DNA from: Bradyrhizobium erythrophlei
GTDB taxonomy: Bacteria; Pseudomonadota; Alphaproteobacteria; Rhizobiales; Xanthobacteraceae
NCBI GenBank assembly: GCA_900129675.1
Contig: FSRD01000001.1
Coordinates: 5,259,501-5,323,500, forward strand
DNA: 64,000 nucleotides
Direction: 5' to 3'
Shown: positions 1-14,148 of the stretch, piece by piece
How the letters are laid out: each line of letters begins with the position of its first letter
Position numbering within the stretch: the stretch's first letter is position 1
The notes under the pieces: generated by a model
Databases searched by the model: none
Told to the model about the DNA's origin: nothing
Seen by the model: the letters and a program-made list of their open reading frames with translations, nothing else
Program-made: the position numbers and the translations under genes

Positions 1-121
1 AATTTTGAATGCGTGCGTGCGAAGAATTCAAATTAGGGGATCGTCATCAAGCGATCTCGCCCAGGCCGTCGGCGTCAGTGTGGGCGTGCCCTGAAATTTG
101 GCATGAGAGGGCGATGAGACG

Positions 122-304
122 ATGGCTACGATCCCGATCAAAATCGCTATACTGGCTGGTCTGCTGATACTTACCTTTGGCGTTTTCCCGGATCGGATAA
201 GGGGCGGAATCCTTGCCATTGCGACCTGCGGCCCCTTGAAAAAATCAAATCAGGCCATTGAGGATCGAAGCCGGTCTGCACGGGATTTCTCGGGTCCAAT
301 ATGA
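122..304 (+). CDS. small single-pass membrane protein, hypothetical
   Basis: This 60-residue ORF starts with one hydrophobic segment (about residues 5-22) and continues as a polar, basic tail. A purine-rich stretch (GAGAGGG) lies a few bases before the ATG. Its stop codon overlaps the start of the next 30-residue ORF in an ATGA arrangement, which supports translation of both. I do not recognise a family. Small paired membrane peptides occur in phage lysis modules and in stress operons, but nothing nearby decides between these. Confidence 0.35.
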   Translation: MATIPIKIAILAGLLILTFGVFPDRIRGGILAIATCGPLKKSNQAIEDRSRSARDFSGPI

Positions 305-393
305 CGCCTGACAAGAAACCATTTCTCCGAACGGCTGCAGCCATGATGATCGCTTGGGCCATCGGGGCGTGCATCATGTTCCTGCTTTTTTAG
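301..393 (+). CDS. 30-residue membrane peptide overlapping the upstream ORF
   Basis: The ORF begins in the ATGA overlap with the 60-residue ORF and ends in TAG. It has a short charged N-terminus (MTPDKKPF) and then an almost wholly hydrophobic helix to the end (about residues 11-30). The overlap implies translational coupling. The function is unknown; the call rests on the overlap and the membrane-helix composition only. Confidence 0.33.
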   Translation: MTPDKKPFLRTAAAMMIAWAIGACIMFLLF

Positions 394-503
394 CCAACGC
401 CAAAAACAAATCAGGACACGGCTAGCCAAAGGCCAGGATACTGTACGGGCCTCTGCGTGCCGGCCATGAGAGAGGCCGCCAACTGAGGCGGCCCAACAAA
501 ATA

Positions 504-526
504 CCCCGCTCGAACCGCGAGCGGGG
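504..526. terminator. GC-rich hairpin, possible terminator
   Basis: CCCCGCTCG and CGAGCGGGG form a perfect 9-bp stem with a 5-base loop. The T-rich run is better on the minus-strand reading, so it may act in both directions or end minus-strand transcription. No gene is seen between this hairpin and 639. Confidence 0.4.
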
Positions 527-638
527 TTAAGTCGCCATGACGGTTTCCAAGGCGCCACGACGTCCCCCAGCTAACAGCCGTATATGACAGTTTAATTAAG
601 CTTGCGGGGTCGCGCGCCGCGTGCCGGACACAGCATAA

Positions 639-1061
639 GTGGGGCGATTGGTATTTCCGCCGGGGAGGGCTGAGACATGCCAAACACAGGGCGCCCGCGA
701 CAATCGAATTGCGAGTCAATCCTCGTTTCAAAACCCCCTCAGCGGTGCTGGCCCGGGCCAGCGCCCCCTCAGCGGTACTGGCCGAAATAGGCCACTCGCA
801 GATGCGCCTTACTTTCAGACGGCGCGGCGGCCGCCGCAGGAAAAACCGGACGAAAGTAAAAAACGAAACAATGGTAACGATGGGAGCGAGCCGCCGGAAC
901 TTCATCCCTTTGTGCAAGGCCTTCTAAAAGAACTTCCGAAAGCGGGCACGCCATGGCCAGAAGAGAAACGCAAGCTTTGGCTTGATACTGCGGCCAGTAC
1001 CTTCAAGATGATCTATAAGGACAGCCCTGATAAACTTCCGCCATTGCCCTACGATAAATGA
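639..1061 (+). CDS. hypothetical protein with conserved-looking C-terminal domain
   Basis: A 140-residue ORF. The first half is low-complexity and holds an imperfect internal repeat (PLSGAGPG / PLSGTGRN), which reflects a repeated DNA segment around 738-785. The last 50 or so residues look like a folded helical domain (HPFVQGLLKELP, WPEEKRKLWLDTAA, FKMIYKD). I recall this type of ending from short hypothetical proteins of bradyrhizobia. The true start may lie downstream of the annotated ATG. The function is unknown. Confidence 0.45.
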   Translation: MGRLVFPPGRAETCQTQGARDNRIASQSSFQNPLSGAGPGQRPLSGTGRNRPLADAPYFQTARRPPQEKPDESKKRNNGNDGSEPPELHPFVQGLLKELPKAGTPWPEEKRKLWLDTAASTFKMIYKDSPDKLPPLPYDK

Positions 1062-1153
1062 AAGAGGCCGCTAACTGAGGCGCCCTTAGTTTCCACCCCA
1101 TACCACACGCTATCGACACTGGAAAACGGGTGGTTGCGGGCGCATATTCGAGA

Positions 1154-1378
1154 ATGGAAACAACGCTTGTCCGGTGTGGGTGCGGCGCTGAATATAAGCG
1201 CATCGAACCGACGTGCTTAATGCCGCATAGCGGCCACGTATCCTGTGAAGTCTGCGGGGCGGTATTGGAGGCTTGGGCGGAAAGCACCCACGTTGCCACA
1301 TTCGAACTGGTCAAGCGTCCAGACGGAAAGCCTGCACGGGCTAGGCCCGGACGCGCCAGTGCCCAAAAATCGAATTAG
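1154..1378 (+). CDS. small zinc-ribbon-like protein, hypothetical
   Basis: 74 residues from the second ATG of a longer frame; I chose it because METTLVRCGCG begins right at the cysteine knuckle. Cysteines are arranged as CGC near residue 8, a single C near residue 21, and CEVC near residues 31-34, with a nearby His. This suggests a zinc ribbon. The C-terminal tail is basic (KPARARPGRASAQK) and may bind nucleic acid. No family was recognised. Confidence 0.45.
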   Translation: METTLVRCGCGAEYKRIEPTCLMPHSGHVSCEVCGAVLEAWAESTHVATFELVKRPDGKPARARPGRASAQKSN

Positions 1379-1442
1379 GACACTCCGAAATTCTACCTAG
1401 GACACTTGGGGTTAAATACGGACAGTACCGTACCTACTGAAG

Positions 1443-1475
1443 GAACATATTGCGAACTGAGAACAAACGTGGTAC
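1443..1475 (+). promoter_or_regulatory. tandem LexA (SOS) boxes upstream of recA
   Basis: GAACATATTGCGAAC at 1443-1457 matches exactly the alphaproteobacterial SOS operator GAAC-N7-GAAC. A second near-match, GAAC-N7-GTAC, follows at 1461-1475, displaced by 18 bases. Both lie about 85-115 bases before the recA start, where LexA would block transcription until DNA damage. Confidence 0.78.
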
Positions 1476-1558
1476 AAGGTTCCCATCAGCCGCCGATTCC
1501 AAAGACTTCATCGCCCATTTGTCCCACTAGCGAATCCCCGCCATAAGGAGCACGTCCT

Positions 1559-2656
<1,098 letters not shown>

Positions 2657-2699
2657 GTTTTTCCGAGACCTGGTCCGCGTGATCTGAGTTTCGACATAG

Positions 2700-2755
2700 C
2701 GGGCGCTGAGGACGTTGAGTTGCCGACGTCTCCGGTGCCCGTTTTGTTTTGTGTG
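2700..2755 (+). terminator. recA terminator
   Basis: GGGCGCTGAGGACGT (about 2701-2715) pairs imperfectly, with wobbles, to ACGTCTCCGGTGCCC (about 2727-2742). A T-rich run, GTTTTGTTTTG, follows. This fits a rho-independent terminator 45-100 bases after the recA stop. Confidence 0.6.
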
Positions 2756-2768
2756 TAACGGTGAGGCT

Positions 2769-3468
2769 ATGAAGCGCCTGATCCTGACGAGTTCTTCCGG
2801 AACCAATCTCAGCCGTACCGGGCTCGCCGACCTTGTCATCACCTCCTTCTTTCGCTTTGCTGGGGACCGTTGCCGTGTCCGGACGAACTTGCCGCTTTTC
2901 TCGGTCCGCGCTCGAAAGAACAGGGTTCGGGTTATCACTGGTCAGGCTATGTCGGCAGGTGGGGCCCCGATGCCGAGGAAAGGCGAGACCTCGGTTTGGC
3001 CGAGTTCTGTGAGCCGTACGAGACGATCGAATTATGGTTCGATCCAGATCCAAACGATCAGTTGCTACTGATCTGGTTGCTTGATTACTTCCAGGCTCAT
3101 CCGAAGACTGCAACCAAGCTCGTCTTACGCCTTGTTGACTTCGATCTCATGATGGCGCGTGAGGAGGAACTGCGCAGGTCGGAGGTGTTCGATGTCCTCG
3201 TCACCGAAGCGGAACTGGAAACGGCGAGCATGAGCTGGCAGGCATACCGGGCGCACCTTTCGATCTCAAAATGCACGAAGACCATCACCGTCACGCGCGG
3301 TACAAGCGCAGCACGCTGGCGCTCACTGAATTTGGCAAAGCCATCATCGCGCGAGCGGACGATTTCAGCTGGCACAACCCCATTCATCGCTGGTGGGGCG
3401 GCGCCGAACTGACTAATGATCGGCTGTGGCGCTGGGATCCTGAGCGCCGTACGCTGGTCGCGCCCTAA
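2769..3468 (+). pseudogene. DUF1835-like gene broken by two frameshifts
   Basis: Three overlapping frames give consecutive parts of one protein. The N-terminus (MKRLILTSSSGTNLSRTGLA) is in the frame opening at 2769. The middle (PCPDELAAFLGPRSK to MSWQAYRAH) is in the frame open around 2870-3260. The C-terminus (from FDLKMHEDHH to RRTLVAP) is in the frame ending at 3468. One base appears missing near 2859 and a second shift lies near 3258. The LILTSSSG start, the PCPDEL block and the W-rich C-terminus recall DUF1835/DUF3658 proteins, whose function is poorly known. Repairing the two shifts would give about 230 residues. Confidence 0.65.
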
Positions 3469-3478
3469 CGCGATCGCC

Positions 3479-6367
<2,889 letters not shown>

Positions 6368-6377
6368 GGGCTGATCC

Positions 6378-6743
6378 TCAGGCCGTGTGCTTGGCGTAGG
6401 CGGCCTCGTCCATCAGGCCGTCGAGTTCTTTCTTGTCCGCGATCTTCAGTTTGAAGAACCACGCCTTGCCGGCGGCATCGGAATTGACCAATGCCGGCTC
6501 GGCGGCCAGCGCATCGTTGACCTCGAGCACTTCGCCGGAGATCGGCGCGTAAACGTCGGACGCTGCCTTGACGGATTCGACGACGGCGGCGGCTTCCGCC
6601 TTCTTCAGGGAGCGGCCGACCTTGGGCAGTTCGACGAACACGACGTCGCCGAGCTGCGATTGCGCGTAGTCGGTGACCCCGATGGTGGCGACATCGCCAT
6701 CGATGCGGAGCCATTCGTGGTCGGAGGTGAACAGCGTCGTCAT
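6378..6743 (-). CDS. gcvH: glycine cleavage system H protein
   Basis: A 121-residue lipoyl carrier that shuttles the aminomethyl intermediate between the P, T and L proteins. The lipoylated lysine is in VVESVKAASDVYAP, and the GEVLEVND turn is typical of the family. I chose the start MTTLFTSDHEW, which matches the normal H-protein N-terminus; the longer open frame upstream overlaps gcvT. It sits 10 bases after the gcvT stop. Confidence 0.97.
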   Translation of the reverse strand: MTTLFTSDHEWLRIDGDVATIGVTDYAQSQLGDVVFVELPKVGRSLKKAEAAAVVESVKAASDVYAPISGEVLEVNDALAAEPALVNSDAAGKAWFFKLKIADKKELDGLMDEAAYAKHTA

Positions 6744-6753
6744 GGAACTTCCT

Positions 6754-7899
6754 CTAGCGTTTATAGGTGTTGGGAACGAAGGGCATGGCTGCGACCTTGA
6801 GCGGCAGACGCTGTCCGCGCACTTCGGCGCATACGGATGTGCCGACGGCGGCGAGCGACGACGGCAGATAGCCCATCGCCACCGGTGCATTGAGGCTCGG
6901 GCCAAAGCCGCCCGAGGTGACCTTGCCGACGGCCTCGGTCGAGGTCGCATCCGGAAACAGCGCTGCGCCTTCGCGCACCGGCGCGCGGCCTTCCGGCCGC
7001 AAGCCGACGCGGCGGCGCGGGGCGCCTTTTTCGAACTGCGCGAGAATCGCGTCCGCGCCGGGGAAGCCGCCCGCGCGCGCGCCACCATGGCGGCGGCTCT
7101 TCTGGATCGACCATTCCAGCGCGCCTTCGACCGGCGTCGTCGTGGTGTCGATGTCGTGGCCGTAAAGACAGAGCCCGGCCTCGAGCCTCAAACTGTCGCG
7201 CGCGCCGAGCCCGATCGGCAGCACGTCGCTGTTCTCCAGCAGCGCGCTGGCCAGCGATTCGGCGTGAACGGCCGGAACCGAAATCTCAAAACCATCTTCG
7301 CCAGTATAGCCGGACCGCGAGACGAAGCAGTCGTAACCGGCCACGCGACGCGGTCCTGCATCCATGAACTTCATCGCGGCTGCGTCTGCATAAAATTTCG
7401 TCAGCGCCGTTTCGGCCTTCGGTCCCTGCAGCGCGATCAGCGCGCGGTCGCCGAGCGAATCGATGACGCAGAGATCTGAGAGGTGCGCGCGCAGATGCGC
7501 TTCGTCGTCGGCCTTGCAGGCGGCGTTGACGACCAGAACCAGATGGTCGCCGAAATTTGCCACCATCAAATCGTCGAGAATGCCGGCGTTCGCATCGGTA
7601 AACTGAGCATAGCGTTGCCGTCCCGGCGCAACCGCAACGATATCCTGCGGCACCAGCCGCTCCAGCGCGAGCGCTGCGTCCAATACCCTGCCGGATTTCG
7701 GCCGCAGCGCGACCTGGCCCATATGGGAGACGTCGAACAGGCCGGCATTCTCGCGGGTATGCAGGTGTTCCCGGAGCACGCCGGCCGGGTACTGCACCGG
7801 CATTTCATAGCCGGCGAACGGCACCATCCTGGCGCCGCGCGCCACATGGAGGGTGTGCAAAGGGGTCTGTTTTAAGGGAGATTCGTCGCGCGCCAGCAT
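6754..7899 (-). CDS. gcvT: glycine cleavage system aminomethyltransferase, T protein
   Basis: GcvT transfers the methylene group from aminomethyl-lipoyl-GcvH to tetrahydrofolate and releases ammonia. The 381-residue product from MLARDESPL has the usual length, with a GAGGG site before that ATG. The frame is open 57 bases further upstream, but that part would run into the riboswitch. Family features are the N-terminal MVPFAGYEMPVQY, the FDVSHMGQ block and the C-terminal KVTSGGFGPSLN. First gene of the operon. Confidence 0.95.
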   Translation of the reverse strand: MLARDESPLKQTPLHTLHVARGARMVPFAGYEMPVQYPAGVLREHLHTRENAGLFDVSHMGQVALRPKSGRVLDAALALERLVPQDIVAVAPGRQRYAQFTDANAGILDDLMVANFGDHLVLVVNAACKADDEAHLRAHLSDLCVIDSLGDRALIALQGPKAETALTKFYADAAAMKFMDAGPRRVAGYDCFVSRSGYTGEDGFEISVPAVHAESLASALLENSDVLPIGLGARDSLRLEAGLCLYGHDIDTTTTPVEGALEWSIQKSRRHGGARAGGFPGADAILAQFEKGAPRRRVGLRPEGRAPVREGAALFPDATSTEAVGKVTSGGFGPSLNAPVAMGYLPSSLAAVGTSVCAEVRGQRLPLKVAAMPFVPNTYKR

Positions 7900-7959
7900 C
7901 AAGGAGCCCTCGCGGTTCCCGAGGACCAGCCCCCGAAAACCCACAGAAAGCCCCATCTG

Positions 7960-8140
7960 TCGCTGTGCCTGAGAGTATTATCCCGTCGGCGGACGCATCA
8001 GGCCGAGGCCCGAGGGCCCAAGCCTATGTGTCTCTTTCCAGATGCTATCAAGTCACGCGGTCCGTTTGCCTGAGAGTTTCCGGGGCGGTTGCTCCTTCGG
8101 CGCCGGCACTTAAGCCGATCTCTCCCGACGCGACTGTCTT
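7960..8140 (-). promoter_or_regulatory. tandem glycine riboswitch
   Basis: Read on the minus strand, the first aptamer (about 8140 to 8064) shows GGGAGAG, then GCCGAAGGAGCAACC, then ACTCTCAGGCAAA, the classic glycine aptamer core. A second aptamer follows (about 8045 to 7960), with AAAGAGAC, GCCGACGGGATAATACTC and CTCAGGCAC. The pair lies directly upstream of gcvT, so glycine should switch on the cleavage operon. The second aptamer lacks the GAAGGAGCAA loop and has an extended G/C-rich arm in its place. Confidence 0.92.
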
Positions 8141-8351
8141 GAACAGATAAGAGCAAAACACGGCTCCGCCAAGCCTGTCAACGCAGCCGCAGCAATATCA
8201 ACGGTTCTTGCAACTGCTCTTGTGTGGTGCGGCAAGCCTATGATCCGCCTGCACAGTTTCTGGACAGCGCGACAGCCCTTGTCTAAAAGCGTTGCGCCGG
8301 AGGATCAGGCTATTTGCGGCCAAACCCGGACAGATTTCCGATTGGATGAAC

Positions 8352-11033
<2,682 letters not shown>

Positions 11034-11038
11034 ATCCG

Positions 11039-12286
11039 GTGGCGATCGTCCCGCGCAGAAAGCGGTTGAACGATCCCAATCTGCGGGACCGGCTCTACGA
11101 GCTGCTCGAACACGATCATCTGCCGTACTCGGTCGGCTCGCGCTTCGTCCGGCTGATCGTTGCCATCATCATCATCGACGTGCTGGCGATGATCCTGGCG
11201 TCGGTGCCGGAATTCGATGCGCGTTTCGGCCCCCTGTTCACCGTCGTCAAGATCGGTGCGGTCGCGGTGTTTGCGCTGGAATACGCCGCCCGGCTCTGGA
11301 GCGTGGTCGGCCACTCGCCGCGAAATTTGTCGCCGACGCAGGACCGGATCGAATACGCGCTCTCAAGCCTCGGCGTCATCGATCTGCTGGCGTTCCTGCC
11401 GGCTTCGATCGCACTGATCGCCGGCAGCCGCTCGACGCTGGTGCTGCTCGGCGTGCTGCCGTTTTTCAAACTGGTGCGTTATTCGCCGGCGATGCGCTCG
11501 CTGCTATCGGCGCTTCACGCTGAGCGGCGGACGCTGGTCGGCTGCCTTGTGATCCTGATGGGAGCGGTCCTGCTGTTCGCCTCGCTGCTCTACGCCATCG
11601 AGCACGACGTGCAGCCCGACAAATTCGGTACCATTCCGCAGGCGATGTGGTGGGCGATCGTGACGCTGGGCACCGTCGGCTATGGCGACGTGGTGCCGAT
11701 CACGCCGCTCGGCAAACTGGTATCGGTGTTCGCCATCATTGGCGGCTTGACCATGATCGCGCTGCCGGTCGCGATCATTTCCACCGCCTTTGCCGACGAG
11801 GTCCGGCGGCGCGACTTCGTCGTCACCTGGGGCATGCTGGCGCGGGTGCCGCTGTTCTCGCATCTCAGCGCCGCTGAAATCGCCGACATCATGCGCTTGC
11901 TGCGGGCCAGGACCATTTAGTCCGGCGAAGTCCTGGTGCGGCGCGGCGATACCGCCTCCTCGATGTACTTCATCACCGCGGGCGAGGTCGAAATCGAGTT
12001 GCCGAGCCAGCGCGTGCGGCTTTCAGACGGGACCTTCTTCGGCGAAATCGCGCTGCTGCACCGTACCAATCGCAGTGGCACGGTGACGGCGACACGCAAG
12101 ACCAGGCTTTTGGCGCTCGATGCGCAGGATTTCCACGCACTGATCGAACGCATGCCCACGCTCGCCGCCCATGTCCACAAGACCGCGAAGGCGAGGCTTG
12201 CGGATAGCAATGAGGCGATGAAGGGCGACCTCGCCGTGGCCGAAATCGCGCAGGCCGAGCACGACGACCAGCCCGCGGACAAATAG
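11039..12286 (+). pseudogene. cyclic-nucleotide-gated K+ channel, interrupted by in-frame TAG
   Basis: The frame starts with GTG 5 bases after alaS and encodes a six-helix voltage-gated-like K+ channel. Helices span roughly residues 35-245, with the selectivity filter TVGYGD in TLGTVGYGDVVPI. A TAG at 11918-11920 follows RLLRARTI. The same frame then continues without another stop as a cyclic-nucleotide-binding domain (SGEVLVRRGD, FFGEIALLHRTNRSGTVTA) to 12286. The intact protein would be about 415 residues, resembling the MlotiK1 type of rhizobial channel. The TAG is one C-to-T change from a Gln codon. As it stands, only the channel part without its ligand domain would be made. Confidence 0.85.
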
Positions 12287-12311
12287 CCGGGCGCGAACGG
12301 CAGCGTCGCAA

Positions 12312-12581
12312 TTAATTCTTACGTTTCCAGACGAAGTACAGTGTGCCTTCGAATTTCGGCTGGGAGGTCGCAGCGCCGGCCTGCGGCGGTTCCCCGCCCG
12401 AAAAGCTCAATGCGACATCGGTGACCCGAATGCCATGGCAGGTCTGATGCACCGTCTGCATCCGGATCCTTGGCCAATACATGCGGGGCCATCGCGCTTT
12501 AGCCCGAGGCGTTCGGGCTCGACGGGAAGAAACACCTCCGCCCAGCAGCGTGCTGAGCCGCGTCGAAAGATACGGGAACAT
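12312..12581 (-). CDS. hypothetical protein, 89 residues
   Basis: A basic protein rich in Arg and Trp, with no recognised domain. An AAGGGGG ribosome site lies about 7 bases before the ATG on the minus strand, which is the main support. The C-terminal FEGTLYFVWKRKN looks like a beta strand ending in a charged tail. It is divergent from the winged-helix gene at 12760. Confidence 0.35.
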   Translation of the reverse strand: MFPYLSTRLSTLLGGGVSSRRARTPRAKARWPRMYWPRIRMQTVHQTCHGIRVTDVALSFSGGEPPQAGAATSQPKFEGTLYFVWKRKN

Positions 12582-12707
12582 CGAAAACCCCCTTCGTTAA
12601 AACTGTAATTAAAAATTACACAAAGGGTTCACGGAGTCAAACATTAGTCGGCCATTAACCATTTTTGGGGGTAACCACCGATTCGATCGGTAAGGCTCTG
12701 GCGAACC

Positions 12708-12724
12708 GGTAATGTTCTGTTACC
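12708..12724. promoter_or_regulatory. inverted repeat GGTAA-N7-TTACC upstream of winged-helix gene
   Basis: GGTAATGTTCTGTTACC lies 36 bases before the ATG of the 153-residue gene, just before an AT-rich TTAATAAAGAG segment. The symmetry fits an operator for a dimeric regulator. The rest of the 12582-12759 intergenic region is AT-rich and contains no gene. Confidence 0.3.
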
Positions 12725-12759
12725 TTAATAAAGAGTAAAAGGGACCCTGGAACCGACAA

Positions 12760-13221
12760 ATGGCGCTTTCCTCGGACGTTGTGCGGCAGGTCGAGCAGGA
12801 TTTGCTCGTGAAGGCGGATGTGCTGGCCTACCATTTAGGTAATTTGGTAGTGACGGACGCCGAGCGGGCCAAGGCCGTCTACGACGAGATCGTTGCACGC
12901 TTGCGGGACGCGGTTTCGCCAGGGGCCGATCTGGCGCCGAAATCCGAGCTGCTATCGCTGGATCGGCGGCCCAATGTCCGTCTCGCCAAATCCGGCGGCG
13001 ATGAAATCGAAGATTTCATCCTTGAAATCCTCGCCCACAGCCCGCGGGGATTGTCGGTGCAGGAAATTGTCGACGGCCTCCAGGAGGCCGAGATCGAGAT
13101 CAAGCGGGCGACGCTGGTCGTCCGTCTTCACCGCATGCTGCAGGCGGGAAAGCTGACCTCACGAACCCATGGCCACTACGTCCTGAGCGAAGCCGAACAC
13201 AATCGGCGTCAGTCAGCTTAA
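12760..13221 (+). CDS. putative winged-helix protein
   Basis: 153 residues. The N-terminal half is helical and acidic (DLLVKADVLAYHLGNLV). The C-terminal half (about 85-148) reads as a winged helix: DFILEILAHSPRGLSVQEIVDGL, then KRATLVVRLHRMLQAGKLTSRTH as recognition helix and wing. It may be a regulator of its own promoter region, which carries an inverted repeat. No specific family was recognised. Confidence 0.6.
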   Translation: MALSSDVVRQVEQDLLVKADVLAYHLGNLVVTDAERAKAVYDEIVARLRDAVSPGADLAPKSELLSLDRRPNVRLAKSGGDEIEDFILEILAHSPRGLSVQEIVDGLQEAEIEIKRATLVVRLHRMLQAGKLTSRTHGHYVLSEAEHNRRQSA

Positions 13222-13317
13222 GCGTCAATCCGGTCCCGCGCCTATCCCGAGGTTCGCGGAGCCTGTCATCGGGCGCGCATTCGCGCGACCCGGTGGCTCG
13301 AGGATGGCAGAGACGAA

Positions 13318-13426
13318 CCTCATCCTGAGGAGCTTGCGAAGCAAGCGTCTCGAAGGATGGACGCAACACACGGACTCGCGGCCATCCTTCGAGACGCGGC
13401 GAAGACGCCGCTCCTCAGAATGAGGT
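13318..13426. repeat. dispersed palindromic repeat, CATCCTGAGG family
   Basis: CCTCATCCTGAGGAGC and GCTCCTCAGAATGAGG form the outer arms, with CTTCGAGACGC and its complement inside. A second member of the same family is at 29172-29283. The element lies between the winged-helix gene and the DUF3455 gene and contains no credible ORF. Confidence 0.75.
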
Positions 13427-13467
13427 CCGAGATCAGCCTTCTGACGGATCGGGTGAGCTTTCCACTC

Positions 13468-13974
13468 TTACCCCTTGCGCAGGAACACGTAATCCGCGGA
13501 GTAGGGCACGCTGCGGGTAGCACCGGTCTTGTCGCACGCGCCGTCGAGTTTTCCGCCCTGCGTGTTGATCCGCTGCACCGTCGTGACCGCGGTGAGGATT
13601 CCGCTGCCGCGCCTGGAAGTCACCTCGAGCTTCAGCCAGGAAATGTCGTTTGGCGCTGCGCCGGGCGCGTTGCCTGTGGCTTTGCCGACCACGGCGCTGC
13701 CGTCGACATGTTCCCAGCTCGGTCCGGCATAGTGGCGGCCGACAGTCTTGCCGTCGGCCATCAGGGTCGCAACCGGCTCGCGGAACGCCCAGGCCAGTTT
13801 GCCTTCGGCGCCTGCCTTGCATTCATAGACCTGCGCGCCCTCGGCGCGAACGGCGAGGACGACCGCCTCTCCCGGCGCCGCGATGGCGGCGGGAAGCGGT
13901 GTCTCGGCGTGCGCGGTGAGAGGCATTCCGGACAACAGCAGTTGTGCCAGCGTGGCAGTCTTGAAATTCGGCAT
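13468..13974 (-). CDS. DUF3455 family secreted protein
   Basis: 168 residues from MPNFKTATLAQLLLSG, which begins a cleavable signal peptide ending near TAHA/ETPLP. The frame continues upstream only because a palindromic repeat (14000-14119) is open by chance, so I reject that extension. The body has AEGAQVYECKA, a GPSWEHVDGSAVVGK block and the terminal SVPYSADYVFLRKG, which I recall as DUF3455 features. The function is unknown and export is predicted. Confidence 0.75.
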   Translation of the reverse strand: MPNFKTATLAQLLLSGMPLTAHAETPLPAAIAAPGEAVVLAVRAEGAQVYECKAGAEGKLAWAFREPVATLMADGKTVGRHYAGPSWEHVDGSAVVGKATGNAPGAAPNDISWLKLEVTSRRGSGILTAVTTVQRINTQGGKLDGACDKTGATRSVPYSADYVFLRKG

Positions 13975-13999
13975 TGTGTGCTTCCGGATGTAGGGTTTC

Positions 14000-14119
14000 G
14001 TCATTGCGAGGAGCCAACGGGTCCGGCCTTCGGCCGACCGCTGATAAACTCCGCGGACGAAGCAATCCATTCTTTCTTTCGGTAGAGAGATCGATTGCTT
14101 CGCTTCGCTCGCAATGACG
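14000..14119. repeat. dispersed palindromic repeat, CGTCATTGCGAG family
   Basis: CGTCATTGCGAGGAG at one end and CTCGCAATGACG at the other, with GAAGCAATC and GATTGCTTC arms between. Three further copies lie at 37617-37700, 50427-50539 and 50597-50681. This is the commonest repeat in the window, and always intergenic. Confidence 0.85.
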
Positions 14120-14148
14120 TTGATAGGCCAGCGGAAAGCGCCGGCGAT

